Shown: positions 15,201-24,015 of the stretch, piece by piece | How the letters are laid out: each line of letters starts with the position of its first letter | Position numbering within the stretch: position 1 is the first letter of the stretch | Source of the DNA: a virus | Reading direction: 5' to 3' (one strand) | Length of the DNA stretch: 30,808 nucleotides | Virus record (IMG/VR): IMGVR_UViG_3300030430_002235 | Coordinates: 27,441-58,248 of that record | The notes under the pieces: model-generated | What the model was told of the DNA's origin: nothing | The model's input: the letters and a program-made list of their open reading frames with translations, nothing else | Databases searched by the model: none | Position numbers and translations under genes: made by a program

Positions 15201-18200
15201 ATATAAATGAAATACCTGTGGTTTTGTCAAATAATTTTACATATTTAGGTGGTGCAGACTTACCTATAACTTGAGTAGATAGTGTTACTGAATTATCTGC
15301 TTCCAAAACATATGAATCTAAATCTTCAGTTATTTCAAATTCATATCTACGTTTACCATCTCTCCATTCTTGTATAGCACCAAACTCAGGCTCAAACAAA
15401 ACACTATCAATCATATCCTCTTCGAATTTTTCAATAGTTTCAGAAGAACTAATGTATCTCGAATATCCTTCTTGTATAGTCTTTAATGTAGAGTCAGGCA
15501 TCATATGTAGTATAGAGTTAGGGCTCGTACCAAATTGATGTGATAGGTAATCATACTGAATAAGTAAGTTTATTTCATCTTGTGTAAGATTATCTTGCAG
15601 TTCTTTACCTATACGCTCAAGTTCTTGTTCAGCTAAGTCTTGTGTATATTCTTGGTTAGATACTAAGCCTATACCTTGTATTACTCTACCATCTTTTAAT
15701 ACTTCATCATTTTGAAATAATGTAGCTTTGCTAAAAAATTCAAGCTCACCATATTTTTCTACAAGCTCTTCTAGTTTAGGTAAATAAGATTTTTCATTTA
15801 TAGAATATAAATTTTGTAATGCAGGTACTGTATTAACTGCAATATACTCTGAGTATCTTCTAGTTATGTTAAGTAAATTGTCTGGTGTTTGCAAATATCT
15901 TCTTGTACCTACAAAACCTTCTACAAATACATCAAATAATTTAGAATGATTTTGATGCCATTTAGTAAGTCTATCTATAATATTTAAATTATGTTGTACT
16001 TTAGGGCTTTGTATAAACTCTTGTACTTCTCCTGATTCTTCATTAAACATTGGTTTAAATGCATTTGAAGATTCTAACACAATTAGTGATGATTGATGTG
16101 GGGATGATTGTATTCCATTGTGTATACCCATATATGCAGTAGTTCCTAGTGCAGCTTGATTTATAGCCTCAAGATTGTACAATAACTTTAATACATCTTT
16201 TTTATTTTTATTTAATACTATATCTCCTAAGTTTACTTTATTTATACCTACAAATAAATCATCTCTAAATTTTTTATAAGCATCATCAAATTTAGGATTA
16301 GGTTTACGCCTACCACCTTGTGTTATAAATGGTTTAATACTTGTAACTTTACCAAACAAAGAACGCATAACAGTACGTTTGTCTGGTTTGTTTTCATATT
16401 GTTGTTCAAATAAACTTAAAGGTTTAGATAGTCTTGAGTATTCTTGATATATAGGCGATTTAAACAATGTTACTATATCTTGAGTAGGTATACCCATATA
16501 TGACAATATAATAGCGTGTGATAGAGTTATTGCATCATATCCAAGCTCCTCAGTCTTTTGATGTGATGGTTCATCTAACACAGTATTTAATATTTTAGCT
16601 ACCTCTATAAAATTAGCTACACCCTGTTCTTTATTGTATATAGTATCAAATTCACTAAATGTTCTTGACACACCATCTATACCTGTTATAGTAAATGTAG
16701 CGGGTAATTTTATATTATATCTTAAAAAATAACTAAATAATCTTTGAGCGTTTGCAGCAAAACCTATTAGAGGACTAGACTCTAAATTTGTTTTAGATGT
16801 AATTTTATTACCTAGTAATCTTAATCTATGAGGAGGTTTTGATTGCTCTGTAGATAATTTAAAAAACTTATTGCTATTATCTATAGCTTTTTGATTGTCT
16901 TCTGCAAATGTACTCATTTGTAGTTTAAGTTCATCCTGCACTTCTTTACTACCAAATAGTTGAACTTCTAAATCAAAACCCTGATTATAAGTATTTTGCC
17001 AGGCTCTAGGATTTGCAAATTTACCATTAAAATATATTTGGTCACCATCTTTATCTGAACCCATTATCTCTGATATATATGGATTAAAGAATGTTTGATT
17101 ACCCATTTCAGGTTGTAATATTTCTTTAACTACAAATAAAACTCTAGTTTGTTTACCATGTGTAGGAATACGAGAGCCAAATATTAAATCACCTTCTTTT
17201 ATACCTACTCGTCTATTCCCAAATGTAGCAGGCAAAGAAACTTCAGACACTCTAATATTGCCATACTTTTGATTTAATAATTGTAGTTTTCTTTTATACT
17301 CGCCTGATGAATTTTTAATCAACTCAGTAAGAGATGTATAAGCTTTCCATTCATTTCCTATGGTAGAAGCTTCTGTACCTATGCCTCCAGGTGTTTGTAT
17401 TTTACTTCCAAATAATCCAAACTTTTTAGCTATAGATTTATCTCGCAAAGGAAATATTCCAGGCAAATCTTTTCCAGCTAAACTAGACAACCTAGATGCT
17501 TTGGAGCCGAATATTTTTTCACTTACATTTATAGCATCATTACCAAATACTTCAAACCTTCCTATAATTTCATTAAACTGTAACATTGTAGCTTGCATAT
17601 ATTTTTTATGCATCTTATCAACTAACGATTTCATTTCATCAGATAAGTTAATTAAATCAAATGCATATGCTTGCTCTGGTCTTTGAGATGAATATCTTTT
17701 TATATCTAAATCTAACTGAACGCCATAGTTTAATCCTGAAAACCCATAGTTACCATCATTAATTAGTATATTATTAAGCTGTGTATTTATATCTTCTATA
17801 GGTGTGTTTCTTCTAAACACAGGATAGCCTTTAGGTAAAACTTTACTTCCTGATTTATGATATACTACTGGTAAAGACATTTCACCTACACCAATATTAG
17901 CATCAGCTATTTGCTCTCTAGCTACAAGTATATCATATATATATTTATATTCAGGATGTTTTGTTACAAACTCCTCTGTTAATACACCAACATTAGATTT
18001 TAAATATGAATCTTCACCAAATATATTTACATTATCTTTTTCGACACCAGCACCAACAAACTTAAATGTACCAGGAGCTATGTTTTCTCCATCTAAATTG
18101 CCATACATATCGCGTATTTTCTTAGCTGTAACATCAGTAATATATGCTCCAGAGTCTGTTGCTATAGATGTTATGCCATCAGCTATTAACTCATCTACGG

Positions 18201-21200
18201 AACGATTTGTAATACGCTCTAATGTAGCCTCACCTACTATTGTACCTTTTAAATATTGACTATTAACATCTTCATTTAATACATAAAAATCTTCTAATAC
18301 AGTAAGGTCTATTCTTGTTTCCTCCCCTAATGGTATATGTTTAGCACCAGCACGTTTTGCTCTTTTTACAAAATCAATACTAGATTTGTTTTTAGTAGCA
18401 TCACCTATAAATATTTCTTGTAATTGAAATTGATTTATAATTTGATTAAACTGAATTCTTTGTACTTGAAGGTATGTCTCTGTACTTATAGAATCAATAT
18501 CTTCAAATATATCAGGTAATTGTTCTTTAATTACATCTAAATTTTCTAAATATTTTTTATTGTCTTGTATATATTTTATTAATTCTTCTTGACCCCGTGT
18601 ATATGAACGAACATCAAGCTCTAACTTACCATCTACTTCTTCTAAAAATGGAAATATAAACTCACCATTACCATACTTTGAACCATTTTTTTGTAACTTA
18701 TCTATAATTCTATTTGTTTCTGTTCTTATTTGTTCATCACTTAAAAATGGAACTTGAAAGAAATAATTATTTTTAGTATCACTTAATTGTCCTGCTGATT
18801 GTAAATATACTTGTTGGTCTTCTGCCAATGCATTTATCTGCATTAACATTTGCATTAATGTAAAATCATTAGCAGATAACTTGTTGTAGTTTTTCTTTAT
18901 TTTATTTCTTAACCTAGACTGTCCACCTGATATAGGCATGGGTACTAAATTTATTTCCCCTTCTAACAATGCATCTATCAAATGATTATCTTTATATAGC
19001 TCCTGTATAAGTTCATCATTTTCTACAGATTGTAATATTTCACTTATTTCAAATATAGAATTGTGTTTAGACACCGTATTTAATGATTCATTTTCAGCAG
19101 ACATTGTAGTAGCTTGATACCTTTCATCTACAGTAGCATCAAATATTTGTTGAAGTATTGGTCTAAACGCAGATTTAATATTTGGATTAATAAACTTACC
19201 TTGTTTGCTTGATGTTTTATTTAATTGTAAATCAAATACTTCACCCATAGACAATAGCTTACCATCTATTTCAAATAACAATCCTTCAAATTCAGGCTTT
19301 AATATATCTTCTTCAAATAAATTTATATTGTATATATCTAGCTGATTACCAAATAAAGCTTCTAATACTGTGTAAGCTAAATCAGTATTTGTTTCTACTC
19401 CTTTTAAAGAATCGTTAATTACTTTTCTAACCGCCTGCATTTCAGGTGTTCTATTTTTAGTATAATAGTTTCCTGCTGCTACAGCTAACATATGACTAAC
19501 AGATTGATATGTGTAGCTATTACGTGATACTCTAGAGTTTACTTTTATATTCGTTATATTGCCTTCATCATCTACTATAGGGTCTATAGTAAACATCATA
19601 AACTTTTGAAATCTTTTATTTCTATTTTCTTGATGTATAAATCTTAATGCAGGTATAGGATTTTCATTATATTTAAATGTAACATAATCCATAAACTCTG
19701 CAGCTAATGTATCTTCAGTAGATTGCATAAAATCTACAAAACCATAAAAGTCATCTTTATATTTTTGTGTAGTAGAATATAACATAGACAATACTTCTCT
19801 CTGGTATATAGGTCTTTCTTCTGTAGAAAAAGTTTCTAAAAAATCTGTCACCATATCTGACATTCTACTACTTATAGATTCTTCTTCATTACCACCAGCA
19901 TATTCAGTATTTATATCTTCTTCTCTACCATACAAAAGCTCTGCCTCTTGTTCTTGTAATACTGCAAAGTCTTTTATAAGTTTCTTTATTCCTGTTTCTT
20001 TTATAGGATAAAATAATGAGCCAAGTATTCTATTTTTTATTTGACTTTCAGTTAATATATCAATGCCAGGTATTTGTAATACAGCATCTAGTATTTTGTT
20101 ATAGTAATCTTGCACAGATTCAGTAGATATATCAAAAGTAGAATTGTTAATAATATTTTTAATCTGCTCTATTATTTTCTTTTGATTATCTTTACTTCGA
20201 CTAAATCTTCCTCTAGGATGATGAGCTTGTCGTATATTAGGGTTCTCTCTAAAGTTATTTATTATTCTTCTAATAAATCTTTCAGCAGGCACACCTTTTG
20301 TATTAGCAGTTTCATTTAATATTTCTACTGCTTTATTTCTTTCAGGTGCAGAACGATTTACTAAATCAAAAAAATCTTTTATTCTTGATATAATATTAGG
20401 TTTTTGTGCACCAAATACTTGACCATACTTTTCTAACAGTGGGTCTTCTAATAAAGCTTGCATAGCTTCATCAAGTATTATTTCTTGTTCACTATCAGGT
20501 AATACTTCAAGTCCTAATGAATTTATAAATGAATCATACTCTGCTTTATTGTTGGGATTTCTTTTATTTGTTTCAAAAAATATGTCTGCTCCTGTTTTGT
20601 TTCCTTTAGGAGTAGCATATAATATTTGGTCAAAGTATCCGTTCTTTGTATTTTCAAATAATGATGTGCCAGGCAATAATTTAAGTAAAGCTTGTACTTC
20701 TTCTGAGTTTATATGTATATCTCTAAAAAAATGTCCAAACTCATGCATTATAGCTTTTTGTACACTTTTATCTACAAGCTCTCCATTTTCGCCAACTTTA
20801 TAATTTACATACGCACTAGTACCTATTGCATATCCAGTAGTATTTAAACCAAACCTTTCTTGTAATATATCAACAAAACGTAACTCTCTACTAGGAAACT
20901 TTGATTTCAAATAATCTCTCAATGCTATCTCTGTACCTGCTCTTCTATAACTATATTTAGGTTTGTATTGTAATGGAGCTTTTTCTCTAAAATCATCTGC
21001 AATACTTTTTCTACCTTTCTGTTTACGCTTAGTAGTATTAGTTCTTTTAGGTTTTAATATTTTTTTAGTTTTTTCAAACAATGATAGTTGAACTGGAGTG
21101 CCCTCTAATAATCCTTGTTGTTTTTGTATTTCCTCTAAAACTAATTTTTTTGAAACAACACCTTTTCTAAATTGGTCTGCTATAGATTTTGCTAAACCTT

Positions 21201-24015
21201 TTTCTTCTATCTGTTGTTCTGTTTCTTTACCTCCTCTTTTAAGATATTCTTTTGCAAACTTAGCAGCAGACTCTTCTGCTGTTTGATTTTCTAAACTACC
21301 TTCAGGAGTTTGTAACCATGCAGAAACTAAATCTGATAATGAACCTTTTTTACTTACAGCTTTGCTTTCTGACTCTACAGTAGAAACTTCTTGACTTTTA
21401 TAAACTCTATTAAATTGGTCTTCAGATAAATCAGCTTTCATCTTTGGATTCATAATAGCATCAGGGCCTTCAGTTTGGTCTGTTGTGACTACACCCCCAG
21501 CTTCTTCAAATATGTCTAGTTCTTGTCTAGTAGATAAATTATCTCTTTCAATAACATTTTTATCAGCTATTTTACCATTGTTAAAAGGCACATACCTATC
21601 ACCATCCAATATTTCCCAGTTACGTGAGCCATCTAAACGTGTTGTTACTCTAAATTTTTGAACACTTCCATCGTTATTTGTTACAGTAAAGTATTCTCTT
21701 TTAACAGGAATTTGACTATCTTCAAACCTAGGTTTAGCAGATTTTTTTAAAATAGCTTTACCTGTAGAACTAGTAGGTTTAATTTTCCTATTAGTATTTT
21801 GATTAATTATAGTTCCATCACTAGTTATTGTATAGCTTCTTCCTTTATATTGAACTACTCGTGGTTTAGTTTTTGGTTCTTCTTTTTGCTCTACCTTTTG
21901 TGTTTGTGATGTAGGAGTAGGAGTAACTTGTTGATTAACATAATTCTGAGCTTCTTCAAATGACATATTATTATCTATAACAAATTGTGCTATATCATTA
22001 GCTCTATCATTAGTTATATTACCATCTTCAATACTTTGGTCTAGTATATCATTTATTACATTTTCTTCATCAATAGACATAGTAGGGCCAAATGTAGGCT
22101 CTACACCTTCTGGTGGTTGTGGAGTAGGTGCTTTAGGAGCTTCAGGTGTAGGAGCTGTTTCAAACTCTTGTCTTTCTTGTTCCCTTTGCTCTTGTGCTTG
22201 TCTTTGTTCTTCAGCTCTTTGTTGTGCTTGTTGCTCTCTTCTTTGTTGAAAATAAATACCTGACTGCATAGAAACAATATCTTCATTAACTTGATTTAGT
22301 TGCTGTCTTTCTATTTCAAGCTGTTCTATTGTGTCAGGTTCTAAAGAATATAACTCTTGTATTTTTTGTTCTTTTTGTTCTTGAGATATATCTAGATTAT
22401 TTATTTTATTTATTTCATCAGCAAATACAGACTCTAAATCTTTAATTTTATTTTCTGATTCTTGTCTTTTTAAATATGCAGCAGCCAACTCTCTTTTTTC
22501 ATTTGGCTTCATTCTACTTAAATCTACAGAAGGTGTTTCATTAAATGCTTTATTAACTTGTTTAGCTGTTTGAAAAACTAATTTAGCATCTTCTTGACTC
22601 ATTACCCCTGCATCAACTAATTCATTTGTAAGTTCTTCTGTGTTGCCTAATCTTCCATCTATAGCATTATCTAATATTATAGAGCGTATTCTTTCTTGTT
22701 TATTAACAGTAAGGTCAGTAGCAGAAGGGTCTATTTTAGCTGCAAGTAAATCATAATCATTTGCTAGTAAAGCTTTTCGTTCTGCTACATTGTTAATTAC
22801 TTGACCTACACTACCAAATAATAATCCACTAGCAAAAGAAATACCTCTAGTTTCTTGTGCCTCCTCGCTATTAAAGAAATCTAAATAAGACATATAGTCT
22901 TCGCCTTTAACCTCAGCTCTTGCTTTACCTTTTATCCACTCTTGATATGTTTCTTGAAACATTTCAGTAGTAGCTTCAATACCTCCTGCACTAGTTATTG
23001 CTGCTGCTTTTATACCAAATTCTTTTGCTGTATTCCTAGCTCCAAAACCTAAAGTTCTTCTTAAACCTCTACCTGTAACTCCACCTACAACTGTAGCATA
23101 CGATATTGATTCTATTAAAAACGATGCTTGATTATCTATATATACAGAAGATGCTACTTCTGCTGCCATATTTTGTGCTTGTTCTGGAGTATAACCTTCT
23201 TGTATAAATTGATTATAAGACGTTTCAAGCGTCTCTCCTGCAATAACTGCTCCATCTATAGCAGTCATAGCAGTACCAGCTCCTAAAAAGCCTCCTGTTG
23301 CACCTAATGCTCTAGTTCCAATTTGTTTTGCAGTAACACCTTGCAAAGCTTTTAGTCCAGGTAATTTAGTTAAACCTTTAGACGTTATAGCTTTACCTAA
23401 ACCATTAGCTAATGTTGGAGCATATTTAGCTAATGTTGTTGCCATTTTAGTACCTACCTTAGCTCCAGCAGCACCAGGAATAAATAATGATAATGTAAAT
23501 GGAATAGTTCTAGCAACAGAGGTAGCCCAAAATTCTGGATTGGCTAAATCGTCCCAACTAAAATCTGCTATTTCTGGAGATTTTTCTACAGTATATTTTT
23601 CAGCTATTGAACCACCAAGCTCTGTTAATGTATCTCCTATCTTATTAGAATACCAACTACCACCTGTAAGTGCTCCAATAGCATTAGCTCCAGTTGTTAA
23701 TCCTATAAAATTAATAGCATCACCAAAACCTTCTATAGTATCACCAACACCTGCTAATAAACTTCTACGAGTTTTTCTAAATAAACCCATACCTGTTCCT
23801 GAAGCTACCTCTACAGGTGCTATTAAATCTGCTTCTTGTGCATCTATAGGAGAAACTTTAGCTATTTGTATAGCTGCAGTTTCTGTTTCTTTATAACCAG
23901 AACCACCATCTATAGGTGGAAATAAAGATTGTTCTTGTGCTTGTTGTACAGGAGATGTTTCATCAACACCTGGCGTACTAACATTATCTATAGGTGGAAA
24001 TAAATTATCAGACAT
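12238..24015 (-). CDS. Giant virion RNA polymerase / ejection fusion protein (3925 aa)
   Basis: Visible regions in order: two LFPPID repeats (5-10, 31-36); Gly/Ala-rich amphipathic and hydrophobic helices (about 75-365) as in phage ejection proteins; a glutamine-rich coiled coil (about 560-630); a Pro-rich linker; a zincin motif HEFGH (1091-1095) with a possible third ligand E1183; and an RNA polymerase-like part. There, SGSK (ending K2058) may belong to the beta-like barrel; RIPTHG (R2282) parallels the R-x-P-T-x-H of beta', and DKDGD (2321-2325) is the DxDGD Mg-binding signature of two-barrel polymerases such as YonO and the crAss-like virion enzyme. The last 400 residues include hydrophobic helices (about 3535-3565 and 3802-3817). 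It is probably packaged and injected to transcribe early genes. The start overlaps the upstream stop (TAATG). Confidence 0.8.
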   Translation of the reverse strand: MSDNLFPPIDNVSTPGVDETSPVQQAQEQSLFPPIDGGSGYKETETAAIQIAKVSPIDAQEADLIAPVEVASGTGMGLFRKTRRSLLAGVGDTIEGFGDAINFIGLTTGANAIGALTGGSWYSNKIGDTLTELGGSIAEKYTVEKSPEIADFSWDDLANPEFWATSVARTIPFTLSLFIPGAAGAKVGTKMATTLAKYAPTLANGLGKAITSKGLTKLPGLKALQGVTAKQIGTRALGATGGFLGAGTAMTAIDGAVIAGETLETSYNQFIQEGYTPEQAQNMAAEVASSVYIDNQASFLIESISYATVVGGVTGRGLRRTLGFGARNTAKEFGIKAAAITSAGGIEATTEMFQETYQEWIKGKARAEVKGEDYMSYLDFFNSEEAQETRGISFASGLLFGSVGQVINNVAERKALLANDYDLLAAKIDPSATDLTVNKQERIRSIILDNAIDGRLGNTEELTNELVDAGVMSQEDAKLVFQTAKQVNKAFNETPSVDLSRMKPNEKRELAAAYLKRQESENKIKDLESVFADEINKINNLDISQEQKEQKIQELYSLEPDTIEQLEIERQQLNQVNEDIVSMQSGIYFQQRREQQAQQRAEEQRQAQEQREQERQEFETAPTPEAPKAPTPQPPEGVEPTFGPTMSIDEENVINDILDQSIEDGNITNDRANDIAQFVIDNNMSFEEAQNYVNQQVTPTPTSQTQKVEQKEEPKTKPRVVQYKGRSYTITSDGTIINQNTNRKIKPTSSTGKAILKKSAKPRFEDSQIPVKREYFTVTNNDGSVQKFRVTTRLDGSRNWEILDGDRYVPFNNGKIADKNVIERDNLSTRQELDIFEEAGGVVTTDQTEGPDAIMNPKMKADLSEDQFNRVYKSQEVSTVESESKAVSKKGSLSDLVSAWLQTPEGSLENQTAEESAAKFAKEYLKRGGKETEQQIEEKGLAKSIADQFRKGVVSKKLVLEEIQKQQGLLEGTPVQLSLFEKTKKILKPKRTNTTKRKQKGRKSIADDFREKAPLQYKPKYSYRRAGTEIALRDYLKSKFPSRELRFVDILQERFGLNTTGYAIGTSAYVNYKVGENGELVDKSVQKAIMHEFGHFFRDIHINSEEVQALLKLLPGTSLFENTKNGYFDQILYATPKGNKTGADIFFETNKRNPNNKAEYDSFINSLGLEVLPDSEQEIILDEAMQALLEDPLLEKYGQVFGAQKPNIISRIKDFFDLVNRSAPERNKAVEILNETANTKGVPAERFIRRIINNFRENPNIRQAHHPRGRFSRSKDNQKKIIEQIKNIINNSTFDISTESVQDYYNKILDAVLQIPGIDILTESQIKNRILGSLFYPIKETGIKKLIKDFAVLQEQEAELLYGREEDINTEYAGGNEEESISSRMSDMVTDFLETFSTEERPIYQREVLSMLYSTTQKYKDDFYGFVDFMQSTEDTLAAEFMDYVTFKYNENPIPALRFIHQENRNKRFQKFMMFTIDPIVDDEGNITNIKVNSRVSRNSYTYQSVSHMLAVAAGNYYTKNRTPEMQAVRKVINDSLKGVETNTDLAYTVLEALFGNQLDIYNINLFEEDILKPEFEGLLFEIDGKLLSMGEVFDLQLNKTSSKQGKFINPNIKSAFRPILQQIFDATVDERYQATTMSAENESLNTVSKHNSIFEISEILQSVENDELIQELYKDNHLIDALLEGEINLVPMPISGGQSRLRNKIKKNYNKLSANDFTLMQMLMQINALAEDQQVYLQSAGQLSDTKNNYFFQVPFLSDEQIRTETNRIIDKLQKNGSKYGNGEFIFPFLEEVDGKLELDVRSYTRGQEELIKYIQDNKKYLENLDVIKEQLPDIFEDIDSISTETYLQVQRIQFNQIINQFQLQEIFIGDATKNKSSIDFVKRAKRAGAKHIPLGEETRIDLTVLEDFYVLNEDVNSQYLKGTIVGEATLERITNRSVDELIADGITSIATDSGAYITDVTAKKIRDMYGNLDGENIAPGTFKFVGAGVEKDNVNIFGEDSYLKSNVGVLTEEFVTKHPEYKYIYDILVAREQIADANIGVGEMSLPVVYHKSGSKVLPKGYPVFRRNTPIEDINTQLNNILINDGNYGFSGLNYGVQLDLDIKRYSSQRPEQAYAFDLINLSDEMKSLVDKMHKKYMQATMLQFNEIIGRFEVFGNDAINVSEKIFGSKASRLSSLAGKDLPGIFPLRDKSIAKKFGLFGSKIQTPGGIGTEASTIGNEWKAYTSLTELIKNSSGEYKRKLQLLNQKYGNIRVSEVSLPATFGNRRVGIKEGDLIFGSRIPTHGKQTRVLFVVKEILQPEMGNQTFFNPYISEIMGSDKDGDQIYFNGKFANPRAWQNTYNQGFDLEVQLFGSKEVQDELKLQMSTFAEDNQKAIDNSNKFFKLSTEQSKPPHRLRLLGNKITSKTNLESSPLIGFAANAQRLFSYFLRYNIKLPATFTITGIDGVSRTFSEFDTIYNKEQGVANFIEVAKILNTVLDEPSHQKTEELGYDAITLSHAIILSYMGIPTQDIVTLFKSPIYQEYSRLSKPLSLFEQQYENKPDKRTVMRSLFGKVTSIKPFITQGGRRKPNPKFDDAYKKFRDDLFVGINKVNLGDIVLNKNKKDVLKLLYNLEAINQAALGTTAYMGIHNGIQSSPHQSSLIVLESSNAFKPMFNEESGEVQEFIQSPKVQHNLNIIDRLTKWHQNHSKLFDVFVEGFVGTRRYLQTPDNLLNITRRYSEYIAVNTVPALQNLYSINEKSYLPKLEELVEKYGELEFFSKATLFQNDEVLKDGRVIQGIGLVSNQEYTQDLAEQELERIGKELQDNLTQDEINLLIQYDYLSHQFGTSPNSILHMMPDSTLKTIQEGYSRYISSSETIEKFEEDMIDSVLFEPEFGAIQEWRDGKRRYEFEITEDLDSYVLEADNSVTLSTQVIGKSAPPKYVKLFDKTTGISFIYIENIAQDTLGDYKFYKEYNTNEQHIIKPSTYTEESFETYNQTNTQERKPRGRFKRNVGNETLKSIKEVQQKIKEEDIIPGDPLTAEQTIDIENLNNTEDVKSFRGWLESALLDRDVTEILNDESLINRYTPYYNNYVEQKRLMNAIEKKFAEVNEEGIPYYQRREEFTDELLRDHIQVLQLGGMDYRATEDLYNRLVEEMAQRATNDQHKMIQEKIEGYEQTEPGARDISVAQAYMLANNIDSRNEGVQFLQRKFDEEYKRYISELNEKVKEINTVHQKLVESKNKSFSILQKVRAKFAPNEFYEHYYGNIYYESPDGIALRPLDNIKRKDGDSIVYYRDKNGSIIQGINQLNLTKEERDYWNMYKETTESTRKISNAEMRDNYIPNIKMSPFEALQSRGLFGLFMLTNRGINDIGVVEVLGTNPETGERVLLPFEEFQKLYGYGNVNNSVLKDIESIREYKRLEKLAQEGLRRGMHMSEDGKFTNRYFNLRNTNTDAMQGGDMFYRYSNSRSVKAKAFGTKNIHRALLEHVKSTYYTFGTKEVGGKFGGMIEFMPLVDGLIRINENEGNKNIVMYLTKLYKEGQLLQKKQDVAKGVDPVVDGFVKYTMYITLALNIPAGIFNVAVGKYNEIRKRGVGKFAKGEARFWGIDRMLKGDFEGTQTAFRKSMAILKKTAFMTHSLYDLVPSTPGTLNFAGKSIDDILFMVMQGSENWIQGAAFLGELTEEEWNSYDVNGNLLENMPGITPTRQSQIEDRVRKVHGRGYSPTDQRLIQMYSLGRAFMQHKRWLPTYIMDRFGRDQINKYGEREIGSYVAGVEYAREATKFARQVLNNQITTQEAIEQLRNMPQYKREAAYAALRGLGMTMILTAILFSLKAAGQDDEDPLYHFVSRTVSDALLIFDTPKFTYFMLPPSLQTFENAMLLARYSVPVSQKEFGFAKMKRKGRYADRGEWKGTTPLVRLLPFNKISRQLMSQQDFDVQEVLFK
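23908..24004. repeat. 19-base direct repeat encoding the LFPPID motif twice
   Basis: The plus-strand sequence ATCTATAGGTGGAAATAAA occurs at 23908-23926 and again at 23986-24004, 78 bases apart, in the same frame. It encodes LFPPID at residues 5-10 and 31-36 of the 3925-residue protein. The identical DNA suggests a recent duplication or selection for a repeated short peptide. The two motifs sit in a disordered, acidic N-terminal leader, a typical place for a docking or packaging signal. Confidence 0.75.

Noticed and set aside
22101-22286. Lysine-rich 61-residue frame inside the giant gene
   Set aside because: It is a frame-shifted reading of the glutamine-rich coiled-coil codons, which naturally gives lysine- and leucine-rich nonsense.
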